NCBI RefSeq assembly: GCF_022921115.1
Contig: NZ_CP095075.1
Location: forward strand, 2,926,001 to 2,990,000
Direction of reading: 5' to 3'
Length of the DNA: 64,000 nt
Origin: Halobacillus amylolyticus
Lineage (GTDB): Bacteria > Bacillota > Bacilli > Bacillales > Halobacillaceae
Position 1 is the first letter of the stretch. Each line of letters starts with the position of its first letter. The translations under genes and the position numbers were made by a program. Under the pieces are notes generated by a model. It saw only the letters and a list, made by a program, of their open reading frames with translations, ran no database searches and was not told the origin of the DNA. Positions 27,215 through 36,586 of the stretch are shown here, piece by piece.

Positions 27215-27241
27215 AGCCTGCACAGAAGGTGTAGGCTTTTA
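27215..27241 (+). terminator. Terminator after SGNH hydrolase
   Basis: Arms AGCCTGCAC (27215-27223) and GTGTAGGCT (27229-27237) followed by TTTT. Confidence 0.65.
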
Positions 27242-27318
27242 ATGTGCGAAGAAGGTTTTTAACTGAAAAGATCGAAATAAGATAGTGAAGATCTTTTTTG
27301 CGAAAAGGGGGTATTAAC

Positions 27319-28187
27319 ATGAATGGGTGGGAGGAAAGCTTAGTTGAAACGTCCCGTGGAACGTTTGAAGTGTTTATGAAAGGGAAGGGACAGCCTCTTT
27401 GTGTCACACATCTCTACTCAGAGTTTAATGATTCAGGCGACTATTTTGCCGAGGTATTTACAGATCACCATCGTGTTTGCTTAGTTAATTTACGAGAAAC
27501 AGGCCGCTCGGCAAAAGCAGCAGAACCCCATCACTTAAGTATGTTTGAATCTGTTTTAGACTTAGAAGCTATTCGGGACATGCTCGGTTATAAAAAATGG
27601 GGGGTTGCCGGACATTCTACCGGGGGATGCTTGGCGTTCTATATAGCATTTACTTTTCCGAACACTTATACTTTCAGTTAATTGTAGGGGCGGCTGCAAG
27701 AGAGTACATGACCTTTTCGGACCAATGCATTTATAATGAGAATCATCCAAACTTCGCTTTCATGCAAAGCCTTATAGAAAAATTAAAGCACAGCGATTTA
27801 TCCGAGAACAGACGAAAGGAATTGACCATCGAACGAACGAAGTTATCACTACATAGGCCCGAACTGTATGAAGAACTATTTAATGGACGTTCCCATAAGA
27901 CAATGTCTGCTGTCCGCATGAATTATTTTGTAAGGGAGCTGCCTATATTTGATGTGACCCGCAAATTGCAATTGGTTGATACACCGACTTTAATTTTATG
28001 TGGAAAACATGATGTCCAGTGTCCATTAGAATATTCCCTGGAAATGAATGAGCACATACCCGGTTCTAGGCTTGTCGTGTTTGAAGATAGTAATCATTAC
28101 CCATTTTTAGAGGAACCAACGAAATTTAAACAGGCTGTCAATCAATTTGCCACTGAGATAAGGAAGGCAGATGATGCGAAAAATTGA
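27319..28187 (+). pseudogene. Alpha/beta hydrolase, frameshifted
   Basis: Proline-iminopeptidase-like or esterase-like hydrolase. The first part reads to 27681 and includes the nucleophile elbow GHSTGG (Ser near residue 98); the reading then continues only in a frame shifted by -1, as FSEHLYFQLIVGAAAREY, to 28187, ending with HYPFLEEPTKF where the catalytic His lies. The break is near the TTTTCC at 27654-27659. Rejoined length would be about 289 residues, normal. One small change accounts for it, so a sequencing error is possible. Start ATG 27319 with AAAGGGGG. Confidence 0.8.
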
Positions 28188-28689
28188 AGTCATTCCTTAT
28201 AAGGCGCAGTGGGCCTCTGAGTTTAAGCAAGAAGCTGCCCTTCTAAATCAAGTCCTTAGTCGGGAAATTGTCTGTATCCATCATATTGGAAGCACGGCTG
28301 TTGAAGGATTAAAAGCCAAGCCTGTCATTGATATCATGCCGGTGTGTAAAGATATTTATAGCATTGATGCTTACAACCAAGCTATGGCGGAAATTGGTTA
28401 TGTAGCAAAAGGAGAGAATGGACTTTCTGGGCGAAGGTATTTTGAAAAGGGTGGTCATCAGCGAACGCACCATGTACATATTTATCAGGAAGGTAATCCT
28501 GAGGCAGACCGGCATTTAGCTTTTCGTGATTATTTGAGAACCCACCCTAAAGAAGCTGCGCGATATGGCGGTATTAAAGAAGATTTGGCTCGGCTTTTTC
28601 CGTATGATATACAATCCTACATAATGAGGAAGCATATAATTGTGAACGAGATCGAACGTAAAGCACTTGTATGGTACGGCAAATCGTGA
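28171..28689 (+). CDS. GrpB family protein (UPF0157)
   Basis: 172 residues of the GrpB family, a nucleotidyltransferase-fold group. Landmarks: VIPYKAQWASEF at the N-terminus, HHIGSTAVEGLKAKPVIDI near residue 38 and HVHIYQEGNPEADRHLAFRD near 104 (in part). It overlaps the end of the preceding hydrolase by 17 bases, so the two were once cotranslated. Its function is not established; related domains occur fused to dephospho-CoA kinase. Confidence 0.88.
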   Translation: MMRKIEVIPYKAQWASEFKQEAALLNQVLSREIVCIHHIGSTAVEGLKAKPVIDIMPVCKDIYSIDAYNQAMAEIGYVAKGENGLSGRRYFEKGGHQRTHHVHIYQEGNPEADRHLAFRDYLRTHPKEAARYGGIKEDLARLFPYDIQSYIMRKHIIVNEIERKALVWYGKS

Positions 28690-28705
28690 TTAGAGGAGAG
28701 AAGTG

Positions 28706-28897
28706 ATGACTAAAATTAAATCCATTACCTTTATCTTAATCACCCTCACAGCCCTCTCCTTGACCGTTTCCTTTAATTGCCGGTTCCTCGAACAGGCAGT
28801 CAACCAGTGTTTGAATAATAGTGGGACTCCTGCAGTTGAACGGGATTTATTGGCGGTTAATTGGACAGTAGCATGCGAGATAGATAAAAAAAGATGA
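28706..28897 (+). CDS. Small secreted or membrane-anchored protein, unknown
   Basis: 63 residues with a hydrophobic N-terminal segment (ITFILITLTALSLTVSF) that could be a signal peptide or anchor, then a short domain with Cys at about positions 25, 34 and 56. I do not recognise it. The ATG at 28706 follows GAGGAGAG by five bases. It lies between grpB and the oxidoreductase in the same direction. Confidence 0.6.
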   Translation: MTKIKSITFILITLTALSLTVSFNCRFLEQAVNQCLNNSGTPAVERDLLAVNWTVACEIDKKR

Positions 28898-28951
28898 GGG
28901 CCTGATTGATTGATATACTATAGTAAGAAACGAAAAGGGGCGAAAGAACGT

Positions 28952-29938
28952 ATGATTCGATTCGGCATAATTGGAACCAATTCTATAACAAAGTTAATGA
29001 TTGAGGCGGGACAGTATGTGACAGACTTTGAGCTGAAGGCCGTCTATTCCAGAACTGAAGCAAAGGCGAAACAGTTTGCTAAGGAGTATGGAGCAGACCT
29101 AACCTTTACATCAGTTGAAGAAATGGCCCAGTGTGAAGAAGTGGATGCCATTTATATTGCCAGTCCTAATTCCTTTCACGCTGAACAGGCTATTACAGTA
29201 ATGAAACACGGCAAGCATGTGTTGTGTGAAAAACCGATGGCGTCCAACCAGCGTGAAGCAGCCCGAATGGTGGACGCAGCCAAAGAGAATAACGTCCTGC
29301 TTATGGAGGCTGTTAAGTCAACATTGATGCCGGCTTTTGCAAGCATCCAAGAACACCTGCATAAAATCGGCAAGGTGCGCCGCTATGTGGGGAACTTTTG
29401 TAAGTATTCCTCTCGTTATGATGCATACCGAGAGGGCACAGTACTCAATGCATTTAATCCTGCTTTCTCCAATGGATCGTTAATGGATCTAGGTGTGTAT
29501 GGGGTGTATCCGATGGTTGTACTTTTCGGAAATCCTAGGTCATTGAAAGCGAATGGTGTTCCACTTGCATCAGGTGTGGATGGACAAGGCAGCATTCTTG
29601 CTAAGTATGAAGGGATGGAGGCTGTGGTGACTCATTCGAAGACTAATCACTCTTATGCCCCTTCGGAAATCCAAGGAGAAGAAGGTGTCATGATCATCCC
29701 AAACATTTCAGAACCAAAACATGTTGAGATTCGATTTAATAATGGCACCGCTGAAATCCTAGCTAATCAGGGAGAGCTCCCACCAATGTATTATGAGCTA
29801 CAAGAATTTATTGCCCTTGCTAAAGAAGGCAAGACTCAGTCCGCTGTTAATTCTCATGAAAACACGTTGATTACCGCCCAAATTTTGCAGGAAGCGCGCA
29901 GGCAAATGGGGATTAGTTATCCCGCCGATCAGAACTAG
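28952..29938 (+). CDS. Gfo/Idh/MocA-family oxidoreductase
   Basis: 328-residue NAD(P)-dependent oxidoreductase. Rossmann start IRFGIIGTNSITK, the conserved CEKPMASN (Lys of the EKP motif, about residue 94) and a C-terminal beta-sheet domain. These enzymes act on sugars, inositols or their derivatives; the substrate is not evident. Preferred ATG at 28952 gives the Rossmann fold at residue 2; the frame is open 14 codons further upstream without a good ribosome site. Confidence 0.87.
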   Translation: MIRFGIIGTNSITKLMIEAGQYVTDFELKAVYSRTEAKAKQFAKEYGADLTFTSVEEMAQCEEVDAIYIASPNSFHAEQAITVMKHGKHVLCEKPMASNQREAARMVDAAKENNVLLMEAVKSTLMPAFASIQEHLHKIGKVRRYVGNFCKYSSRYDAYREGTVLNAFNPAFSNGSLMDLGVYGVYPMVVLFGNPRSLKANGVPLASGVDGQGSILAKYEGMEAVVTHSKTNHSYAPSEIQGEEGVMIIPNISEPKHVEIRFNNGTAEILANQGELPPMYYELQEFIALAKEGKTQSAVNSHENTLITAQILQEARRQMGISYPADQN

Positions 29939-29948
29939 AATAGATGTA

Positions 29949-29980
29949 AACGAACATTCCTATATAAAAGGACGTTCGTT
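29949..29980. terminator. Bidirectional terminator between convergent genes
   Basis: Hairpin AACGAACATTCCT / AGGACGTTCGTT with one bulge, between the oxidoreductase and the HxlR gene. Confidence 0.65.
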
Positions 29981-29989
29981 CACGTATAA

Positions 29990-30328
29990 CTAAACCTTTT
30001 GTTCCACTTCCTCCTCATTGATTATATCTGCCATCTCGCTTTTTTTCATAATTTCTAGGAATGAAGCGGTGGTTTGGCCGTATGGAGTAATCTGATATTC
30101 TACCTTAGGGGGCATTGTTTCGTAATCAATGCGTTCGATCAGCCCATCTTCAATAAGCTTGTGGAGCTCTCTTGATAGGATGCGTGAGGAAATATCCCCA
30201 TCAATGGAGCGGCGTAATTCATTAAAGCGAACGGCCTCTTCATGAAGCAGCTTCCATAATATGAGGCCTTTCCATTTTCCGCAAACAACTTCCAGCGTAA
30301 TATCAATTCCTGTTTCTACTTCTTTCAC
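29990..30328 (-). CDS. HxlR-family transcriptional regulator
   Basis: 112-residue winged-helix repressor. The family signature CGKWKGLILWKLLHE and FNELRRSI...ISSRILSRELHKLIEDGLI (shown in part) are clear. Many HxlR proteins sense electrophiles through an N-terminal Cys; here Cys16 is in that position. The likely target is unknown; the small gene just upstream (30351-30533) is on the same strand. Confidence 0.92.
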   Translation of the reverse strand: MKEVETGIDITLEVVCGKWKGLILWKLLHEEAVRFNELRRSIDGDISSRILSRELHKLIEDGLIERIDYETMPPKVEYQITPYGQTTASFLEIMKKSEMADIINEEEVEQKV

Positions 30329-30350
30329 CTAATTCACCCGATCTCACTCT

Positions 30351-30533
30351 CTATTTTCTTCTCTTCACCGCTTTTTGATAACCTTCTGTGACTCCTTGGG
30401 CATAGACCCGGTTTAACACTGTCATTATCTGAGGAATGACTAGGTTGTCAGTGGAACCAGAGTGTTGGCTTAGCAAGTCTACTAATTCCAGAAATTCGTC
30501 TGTCACTGGAAAAATGGGCTTAACATTATTCAT
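30351..30533 (-). CDS. Hypothetical 60-residue protein
   Basis: Soluble, no membrane segment: begins MNNVKPIFPVTDEFLELVDL and ends with basic KAVKRRK. I do not recognise it. The ATG complementary to 30531-30533 follows GAGGAAGGTG by eight bases, a good site, so it is preferred over a longer reading from 30590 that would run into the neighbouring repeat element. 22 bases upstream of the HxlR gene. Confidence 0.6.
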   Translation of the reverse strand: MNNVKPIFPVTDEFLELVDLLSQHSGSTDNLVIPQIMTVLNRVYAQGVTEGYQKAVKRRK

Positions 30534-30580
30534 TTGTGGTTCACCTTCCTCATGATATAGGAAAACATTACTATTATAGA

Positions 30581-30945
30581 GGGAGCTCAAAAAGTCACCA
30601 AATGAAAGAGGCGAGTCTCTACGTTGGCTTGCTTTTGAAGAGCATGAGCACCTGCGTCTACCTACGCCTATTCAAGAAGTAAATTCCTTGGTGCAAGGCA
30701 GCGAAGAAGAATATTTTCTGAAGTTGCCTCGCTACTCACATATCATTAAGATTAAGCAGCAGTGGAACTTCTACTAAAACCGTGCACGTCCGTTCATTGG
30801 AAAAGAAGGACACTTTTCCTTTGTGCGAGGTCGATTCGGAGAAAGTTTCCTTGATGCTCAAAACTATGCCGCCTCGATCTTCTTGCGATGCATAGGACGT
30901 GGCGATCTTGTCGACCTTCTAATTTGGCAACTTTTTGAACACTCC
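30581..30945. mobile_element. MITE-like noncoding element, about 365 bp
   Basis: Ends are imperfect inverted repeats: left GGGAGCTCAAAAAGTCACC then AAAT, right (complement) GGAGTGTTCAAAAAGTTGCC then AAAT. The interior has no intact open frame. Stop codons occur in all frames and base composition differs from the neighbours (patches such as CACCTGCGTCTACCTACGCC). It fits a non-autonomous transposon or decayed insertion sequence. No clear target duplication is seen. Confidence 0.65.
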
Positions 30946-31129
30946 TTATAATTTTATGTCGTTTTCCATATCACCACAAGTACTTACAATATTGTAACTG
31001 CCCAACTATTTACTTGTTCAACCCTATGGATAGAATATTTGTTGGGGATAGTTACCCGTAAACAATTTCTCAGTTTTCTCTCTATCCTGTATAATAATAG
31101 GAACTTTCAGACATATCGGAGGACATCTT

Positions 31130-32839
31130 ATGCAAAAGGTTTTTTCGTATGCATCTACATATAAAAGGTCCGCAATCATTGCCATCTTTTTAATGCTTAT
31201 TGAATTGGTTGTTGAACTCGTGCAGCCCTTAGTAATGGCAAAAATCATAGATGAGGGAATTTTACAGGAGAATTATACGGTTGTCTCGATTTGGGGAGGC
31301 CTACTTGTTGGATTCTCTTTACTTGCCTTTGCTGCAGGCGTGATCAACTCATTTTTTGCTGCTAGAGTCAGTCAAGGTGTTGGATATGATATAAGGCGTG
31401 ATATTTTTAAAAAAGTACAGGAGTTTACAACGACTAACTTTCAAGTTCATTCTACGCCCGGTCTTGTCACGCGAATGACGAGCGATGTGCTTCAAATTCA
31501 AAATTTGGTCCACGTGATGATGAGGATTGCGTTGCGAGCACCGTTATTTATCATCTTTGCCCTGGTGATGGCTTTTACGATTCATTTTGAATTAGCTTTA
31601 ATTCTAGTTGTAACTGTCCCACTGCTCGGTGCTTTTTTATTTTGGGTGTTGACGAAAGGGGTTAAGCTGTTCAGGCTTGTGCAAAACAAACTTGATAGCG
31701 TCAATACAGTGATCCGTGAGAATTTAACGGGGATCCGTTTAATCAAAGGCTTTAATCGCGGTGAATACGAGGAGGATCGCTTTCACAAGGTCAATCATTC
31801 TTTAATGGGGGAAAATAAACGCGCGCTTTGGCTGATGGAGTTAGCCATGCCTGTTGTTATGCTAGGGATGAATATCATCATTCTCATCGTTCTATGGGTG
31901 GGGGCTACCCAACTTAACTTTGGAAATGCTCAGGCAGGGGAAATTGTAGCAATTATTAATTATGCGACTAGAATTATGTTCACCTTTTCTGTCTTTTCCT
32001 TTTTAATTATGGTTTTTTCAAGAGGAAGTGCCTCGGCTAATCGGATTACAGAGGTCCTTGATGAAGAGACACCTGATTTTCTCCATGTTATCAATGGTGT
32101 AAAACCTGAGCTTAAGGGTCACATTCACTTTCAAAATGTTTCTTTTTCACGTGATGGGCGTGAGACACTTGAGGATATTAGTTTTCAAGCCAGAGCAGGG
32201 GAAACGATTGGTATTTTAGGAGAGACGGGGTCAGGTAAAACGAGCTTGCTTCAGCTTATTCCAAGGCTATTTGACAAATCGTCCGGTCAGATTTTCCTTG
32301 ATAACATTGATATAAGCGAGTTTGATGTGAAACATCTGCGCAGGCAGATTAGTCTTGTGCCGCAGGAAATCCATTTGTTCTCAGGGAGTATTGCAGAAAA
32401 TATCGCCTGGGGCAAAGAGGATGCGACTATGAGAGAAATTACAGAAGCAGCCAAACAAGCTCAAATTCACTCCTTTGTGGCCCAACTGCCAAATGGTTAT
32501 GATACCCGCCTTGGGCAGAAGGGCATTACGTTCTCAGGTGGACAAAAGCAGCGGTTATCGATTGCAAGGGCACTAGTCCGAAATCCGAAGATCCTCATTT
32601 TGGACGACAGCACAAGTGCACTTGATGCCCATACGGAGGCGCGCCTCATGCACTCAGTAAATCAGCAAGATTGCACCGTTCTCATGGTAGCTCAGAAAAT
32701 TAGCTCACTTAAAGCAGCAGATAAGATTTTGCTGCTTCATGATGGGAAACTGATCGCTGAAGGCAGTCACTCGACATTGTTACACGAAAGCCCTTATTAC
32801 GAACAAGTATATCAATCTCAACAGGAGGAAGTGATGTAA
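31130..32839 (+). CDS. ABC exporter half-transporter, degenerate-site subunit
   Basis: 569 residues: six-helix exporter membrane domain (about 1-300) and nucleotide-binding domain (about 330-569). Walker A GETGSGKTS, signature SGGQKQRLSIARAL (canonical), Walker B ILILDDSTSALD, where the usual catalytic Glu is Asp. It pairs with the next gene (overlap TAATG) as a heterodimer like YfiB/YfiC or BmrC/BmrD. Substrate may be a drug or lipid; not deducible. The start ATG follows ATCGGAGGA. Confidence 0.92.
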   Translation: MQKVFSYASTYKRSAIIAIFLMLIELVVELVQPLVMAKIIDEGILQENYTVVSIWGGLLVGFSLLAFAAGVINSFFAARVSQGVGYDIRRDIFKKVQEFTTTNFQVHSTPGLVTRMTSDVLQIQNLVHVMMRIALRAPLFIIFALVMAFTIHFELALILVVTVPLLGAFLFWVLTKGVKLFRLVQNKLDSVNTVIRENLTGIRLIKGFNRGEYEEDRFHKVNHSLMGENKRALWLMELAMPVVMLGMNIIILIVLWVGATQLNFGNAQAGEIVAIINYATRIMFTFSVFSFLIMVFSRGSASANRITEVLDEETPDFLHVINGVKPELKGHIHFQNVSFSRDGRETLEDISFQARAGETIGILGETGSGKTSLLQLIPRLFDKSSGQIFLDNIDISEFDVKHLRRQISLVPQEIHLFSGSIAENIAWGKEDATMREITEAAKQAQIHSFVAQLPNGYDTRLGQKGITFSGGQKQRLSIARALVRNPKILILDDSTSALDAHTEARLMHSVNQQDCTVLMVAQKISSLKAADKILLLHDGKLIAEGSHSTLLHESPYYEQVYQSQQEEVM

Positions 32840-34659
32840 TGGCTGGTCCTGATAAACAAGGGCGCACACCCGTTCAACGCCACCAGGGCATCGGTACTGC
32901 GCCTCCTAAAGTAGATGAGATGAAAGCGACCCTAAAGCGGATTTTTGGCTATATGGTCCGTGAGAAAAAGCTTTTCATGCTTGTGCTGGGGATTATTTTC
33001 GTAAGCTCAGCCCTTTCATTGCTCGGCCCCTTTTTACTTGGTGTAGCCGTCGATCGTGTCATAGCTAGTCCGACCACGGACACATTAATAGTTATGCTTG
33101 TTTTGTTGTTAGGTGTTTATTCATTTCACTCGCTGTTTTTATGGTTGCAAAATTACTGGATGATCGGCATTGCCCAACATACGGTCTATGCCATGAGAAA
33201 GCATTTATTCTCCCATTTGCAGCGACTGCCGATCTTATTTTTTCAAGAACGTCAACAAGGTGAATTGATGAGCCGGTTAACAAATGACATGGAAAATGTC
33301 AGCCGTACATTGAATGTGGCTGTCATTCAATTTGTTACGAGCATCCTTACCATTTCAGGAACAATTGTGATTATGTTCTGGCTCAGCCCCTTGCTTGCGT
33401 TGCTGACACTTACGATTGTTCCTGTCATGTACTTTGGAATGAAATGGATTACAAAGAGGACGGGGCAGTTTTTCAAGGACCAACAGAAGCATCTTGGGGA
33501 CATGAATGGCTATGTAGAGGAGATGTTTTCAGGTCAAAAAATTATCGCGATGTTTTCACGTGAAGACCATGTGATTGCTGATTTTAAGGAGAAAAATGAA
33601 GCCTTGAGACGGTCAGGTTATTGGGCCCAAACCTACTCTGGTTTTATCCCTAAGTTGATGAATATGCTGAACAATGTCAGCTTTGCGATTATTGTTGGAG
33701 CGGGAGGACTGCTTGCCTTAAGCGAAGCAATTTCAATAGGTGTCATCGTAACATTTACAACCTATTCCCGACAGTTTACTCGCCCGCTGAATGATCTGGC
33801 CAACCAGTATAATATGATTCTATCAGCAGTGGCCGGGGCAGAACGTGTTTTCCAAATAATCGATGAAGCGGAAGAAAAGCAAGATGAGGAGGAAGCGGAT
33901 GATATAGCTTCGATGACTGGAGAAATCGAATTTCGCTCAGTTGATTTTTCCTATGGTGACGAACAAGATACGCTGACCAACATTAATTTTCATGCCAATC
34001 CAGGCGAAACCGTAGCCTTAGTCGGTCCAACAGGTGCAGGTAAGACAACGATCATCTCACTCCTTTCGCGCTTTTATGAAACAAAAGGCGGACAGATTTT
34101 AATTGATGGAAAAGATCTGAAGACGATCAGCCGTGACAGTTTACGTCGCCAAATGGGAGTGGTGCTTCAAGATTCCACCATGTTTCACACAACCATTCGC
34201 GAAAATCTACGCTATGGCCGTTTGGATGCTACAGATTCCGAAGTCGAACAGGCAACAAAAGCTGCTCACGCTCATGAGTTTATCGTAAAGCTTCCCCAAG
34301 GTTATGACACCGTACTCGATTCAGATGGAAAAGGTGTCAGTCATGGTCAGCTTCAATTACTTTCGATTGCTCGTGCCATGCTCGCTGACCCAGCATTGTT
34401 GATTTTGGACGAGGCTACAAGCAGCATCGACACAGTGACTGAAATGAAAATTAATGATGCTTTGACTAAGTTAATGAAGGGGCGCACCAGTTTCGTCATC
34501 GCACACCGGCTGAACACGGTTCGATCAGCTGACTTGATCGTAGTGTTGCAGCACGGTGAAATTGTTGAACAAGGTAGTCACCGTGAGCTTTTGGGGCAAG
34601 AGGGTTTTTATGCAGAGTTGGTAGAGGCACAGCAAATGGAGAGACGGGGGTTGATGTAA
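32839..34659 (+). CDS. ABC exporter half-transporter, canonical Walker B subunit
   Basis: 606 residues, same architecture, with an extra 45-residue soluble N-terminus. Walker A GPTGAGKTT and Walker B LLILDEATSSID are canonical, but the signature is VSHGQ in place of LSGGQ. Combined with the Asp in its partner, one composite ATP site is degenerate and the other intact, as in TM287/288 and BmrCD. Start overlaps the upstream stop, so equal synthesis is likely. Confidence 0.92.
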   Translation: MAGPDKQGRTPVQRHQGIGTAPPKVDEMKATLKRIFGYMVREKKLFMLVLGIIFVSSALSLLGPFLLGVAVDRVIASPTTDTLIVMLVLLLGVYSFHSLFLWLQNYWMIGIAQHTVYAMRKHLFSHLQRLPILFFQERQQGELMSRLTNDMENVSRTLNVAVIQFVTSILTISGTIVIMFWLSPLLALLTLTIVPVMYFGMKWITKRTGQFFKDQQKHLGDMNGYVEEMFSGQKIIAMFSREDHVIADFKEKNEALRRSGYWAQTYSGFIPKLMNMLNNVSFAIIVGAGGLLALSEAISIGVIVTFTTYSRQFTRPLNDLANQYNMILSAVAGAERVFQIIDEAEEKQDEEEADDIASMTGEIEFRSVDFSYGDEQDTLTNINFHANPGETVALVGPTGAGKTTIISLLSRFYETKGGQILIDGKDLKTISRDSLRRQMGVVLQDSTMFHTTIRENLRYGRLDATDSEVEQATKAAHAHEFIVKLPQGYDTVLDSDGKGVSHGQLQLLSIARAMLADPALLILDEATSSIDTVTEMKINDALTKLMKGRTSFVIAHRLNTVRSADLIVVLQHGEIVEQGSHRELLGQEGFYAELVEAQQMERRGLM

Positions 34660-34700
34660 CCCGCCCGTTTGCAGAATTCGCAGCTATTTTTTGATTTTCA

Positions 34701-34800
34701 CGGACAAATCGAGAAAATAGCGGCTAAATTCAATTTTTAGCGGCCAATTTGGAAATATCGCGGCTAAGTTAGGTTTTGTACGGGTGAAAAGTTGAGAGGG
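34701..34800 (+). repeat. Degenerate 20-nt periodic array
   Basis: CGG recurs exactly every 20 bases at 34701, 34721, 34741, 34761 and 34781, each followed by an AT-rich stretch; three units start CGGCTAA or CGGCCAA. It lies just downstream of the ABC exporter and runs up to the next gene's ribosome site. Confidence 0.65.
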
Positions 34801-34809
34801 AGAATCAAT

Positions 34810-35306
34810 ATGATTATTCGACGAGCTAATCATGGAGATGAAAGAGGGATTGCCCAAGCCTGCATTGCAGGGGACGAGTTTACTTACCCGCGATATCATT
34901 CCTTCAAGTTATGTAGATCAATACTTAGAAGAGGTGATTGGTAAATGGTACACAGAAGAGAGAATTGCTAAAGGAATTGTTGACGTGGGCCGTGAGTGGA
35001 ACGGTTGGTTTGTTGCTCAACAAGGTGGGGAAATGTTGGGATCTATTGGTGGGGGGATGCACGATGAGATCACTTCAGAGGTGTACGTCCTATACCTCCA
35101 TCCAGGGAAAAGAAATGGTGGAATTGGAACAAAGCTTCTAGAAATACTAACTGAGGTTCAGCGAGGATACGGTGCTACAGAACAATGGGTTTCGGTGCTA
35201 AAGGGAAATCATTATGGCTTTCCTTTTTATGAAGCAAGCGGGTTTCCTTTTTAAAGGGAAGAGCTATCAAATGATACCGATCCTAATCAAGAGTTATATT
35301 CTTTGA
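34810..35306 (+). pseudogene. GNAT acetyltransferase, two frameshifts
   Basis: The N-terminus reads MIIRRANHGDERGIAQACIAG from 34810, then the frame changes by +1 at a G4 run (34870-34873) and continues as TSLLTRDIIPSSYV, with the acetyl-CoA motif region YLHPGKRNGGIGTKLLEIL. A second +1 shift at a T5 run (35248-35252) would restore a tail, FKGKSYQMIP, ending at 35306. Either a decayed gene or homopolymer errors. Ribosome site GAGAGGG. Confidence 0.75.
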
Positions 35307-35492
35307 GATTGAGCGGGAAATTTAGGGAGCGTTTTCTTTTTATTGAATAGAATAAATTGTATGAGCATAACAGGGTAAAAGGGTCGGTATAATGTGTTAT
35401 ATTCAATATAGATACTCTAATATAAAAACGATTTCTTACTCTCAACACCAAAGAGAATGACTCGAAGCTCAATCAGAAAGGAGTCTGATCCC

Positions 35493-36437
35493 ATGAGTAA
35501 AATTTATGTTTTACACGAAAATGACGAATGGACAAATCATTTAACAAAACGTCTACAGGAACTAAAGCTGCCATTTGAGGTATGGCACTTGGATCAAGGA
35601 AACATCGACTTAACTAGTGAGCCTCCAGAAGGCATTTTTTATAATCGTATAAGTGCCTCTTCACACACAAGAGATCACCGTTTTGCCCCAGAATTTACAG
35701 AAGCCGTGCTTGCTTGGCTTGAGCGACACGGACGTACGGTTGTAAACGGAAGCCGTGCGCTTCGGCTAGAAGTAAGTAAAGTGAATCAATATATGGCCCT
35801 AAATGAGACCGGCATTACGCCACCGAAAACGATCGCATCTGTTGGCAAAGATCAGATTATTAGCGCTGCCAAAAAGCTGGACTTAGTTCCCTTCATTACT
35901 AAACATAATCGTGCAGGGAAAGGGCAAGGTGTTCAATTGTTCCATTCCATCGAAGCACTGAAAGAGTATGTATATGGGGATTCATTTGACGAACCCGTCG
36001 ATGGGATTACACTTGTTCAGCAGTACATCGAAGCACCAGAGCCTTATATTGTACGTCATGAATTTGTCGGCGGAGAATTTTTATATGCTGTAAAAGTAGA
36101 TACATCTGAAGGCTTCGAATTATGCCCGGCTGATGCATGCACCATCGATGACATTTATTGCCCAACAGGTGAAGAAGAAACAGGTGGGGCTAAATTTGAA
36201 ATTTTAGATAACTACCACCCTCCGATCCTTGAACAATATGAGAAGTTCTTGCAGGAAAACAATATTCAAGTTGCTGGTATTGAAGCGATTCAGGATCAAG
36301 ACGGACAACTTTATACGTATGATGTGAATACGAACACGAATTATAACTCTGATGCTGAGGCTAGAGCAGATGTTTATGGTATGCTTGCTCTTGCCAAATA
36401 TTTAGGGCAGCAGTTGTCTTCTCTTCAAAAAGTGTAA
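35493..36437 (+). CDS. RimK-like ATP-grasp ligase
   Basis: 314 residues. ATP-grasp core: ITKHNRAGKGQGVQLF near 140-155 (ATP-binding Lys and Gly loop), QYIEAPEPYIVRHEFVGGEF near 185-205, and a metal-binding DVNTNTNYN near 280. Family members ligate amino acids to a carboxylate (RimK adds Glu to ribosomal protein S6; others make peptide-like products). Substrate unknown. ATG at 35493 with AAAGGAG nine bases upstream; the open frame extends 12 codons more. Confidence 0.82.
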   Translation: MSKIYVLHENDEWTNHLTKRLQELKLPFEVWHLDQGNIDLTSEPPEGIFYNRISASSHTRDHRFAPEFTEAVLAWLERHGRTVVNGSRALRLEVSKVNQYMALNETGITPPKTIASVGKDQIISAAKKLDLVPFITKHNRAGKGQGVQLFHSIEALKEYVYGDSFDEPVDGITLVQQYIEAPEPYIVRHEFVGGEFLYAVKVDTSEGFELCPADACTIDDIYCPTGEEETGGAKFEILDNYHPPILEQYEKFLQENNIQVAGIEAIQDQDGQLYTYDVNTNTNYNSDAEARADVYGMLALAKYLGQQLSSLQKV

Positions 36438-36493
36438 TTTTCTGCTTATAAGGAATGTGGACTAAATGTTAGATCCACAGATTTGTTTAGAGA

Positions 36494-36534
36494 AAGCAAT
36501 GGCCCGACTCATTATGTCGGGCCATTGCTTTTTT
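36494..36534 (+). terminator. Strong terminator after ATP-grasp gene
   Basis: 15-bp perfect arms AAGCAATGGCCCGAC (36494-36508) and GTCGGGCCATTGCTT (36516-36530), then TTTT. Confidence 0.93.
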
Positions 36535-36586
36535 CGACAGAATGAATATATTGATAGTATCAAGCCTGGTCAAGGCAGGAAAGTTA

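Noticed and set aside
31024..31248. Minus-strand open frame in front of the ABC exporter
   Set aside because: It overlaps the start of the exporter gene, has no ribosome site and no recognisable pattern.
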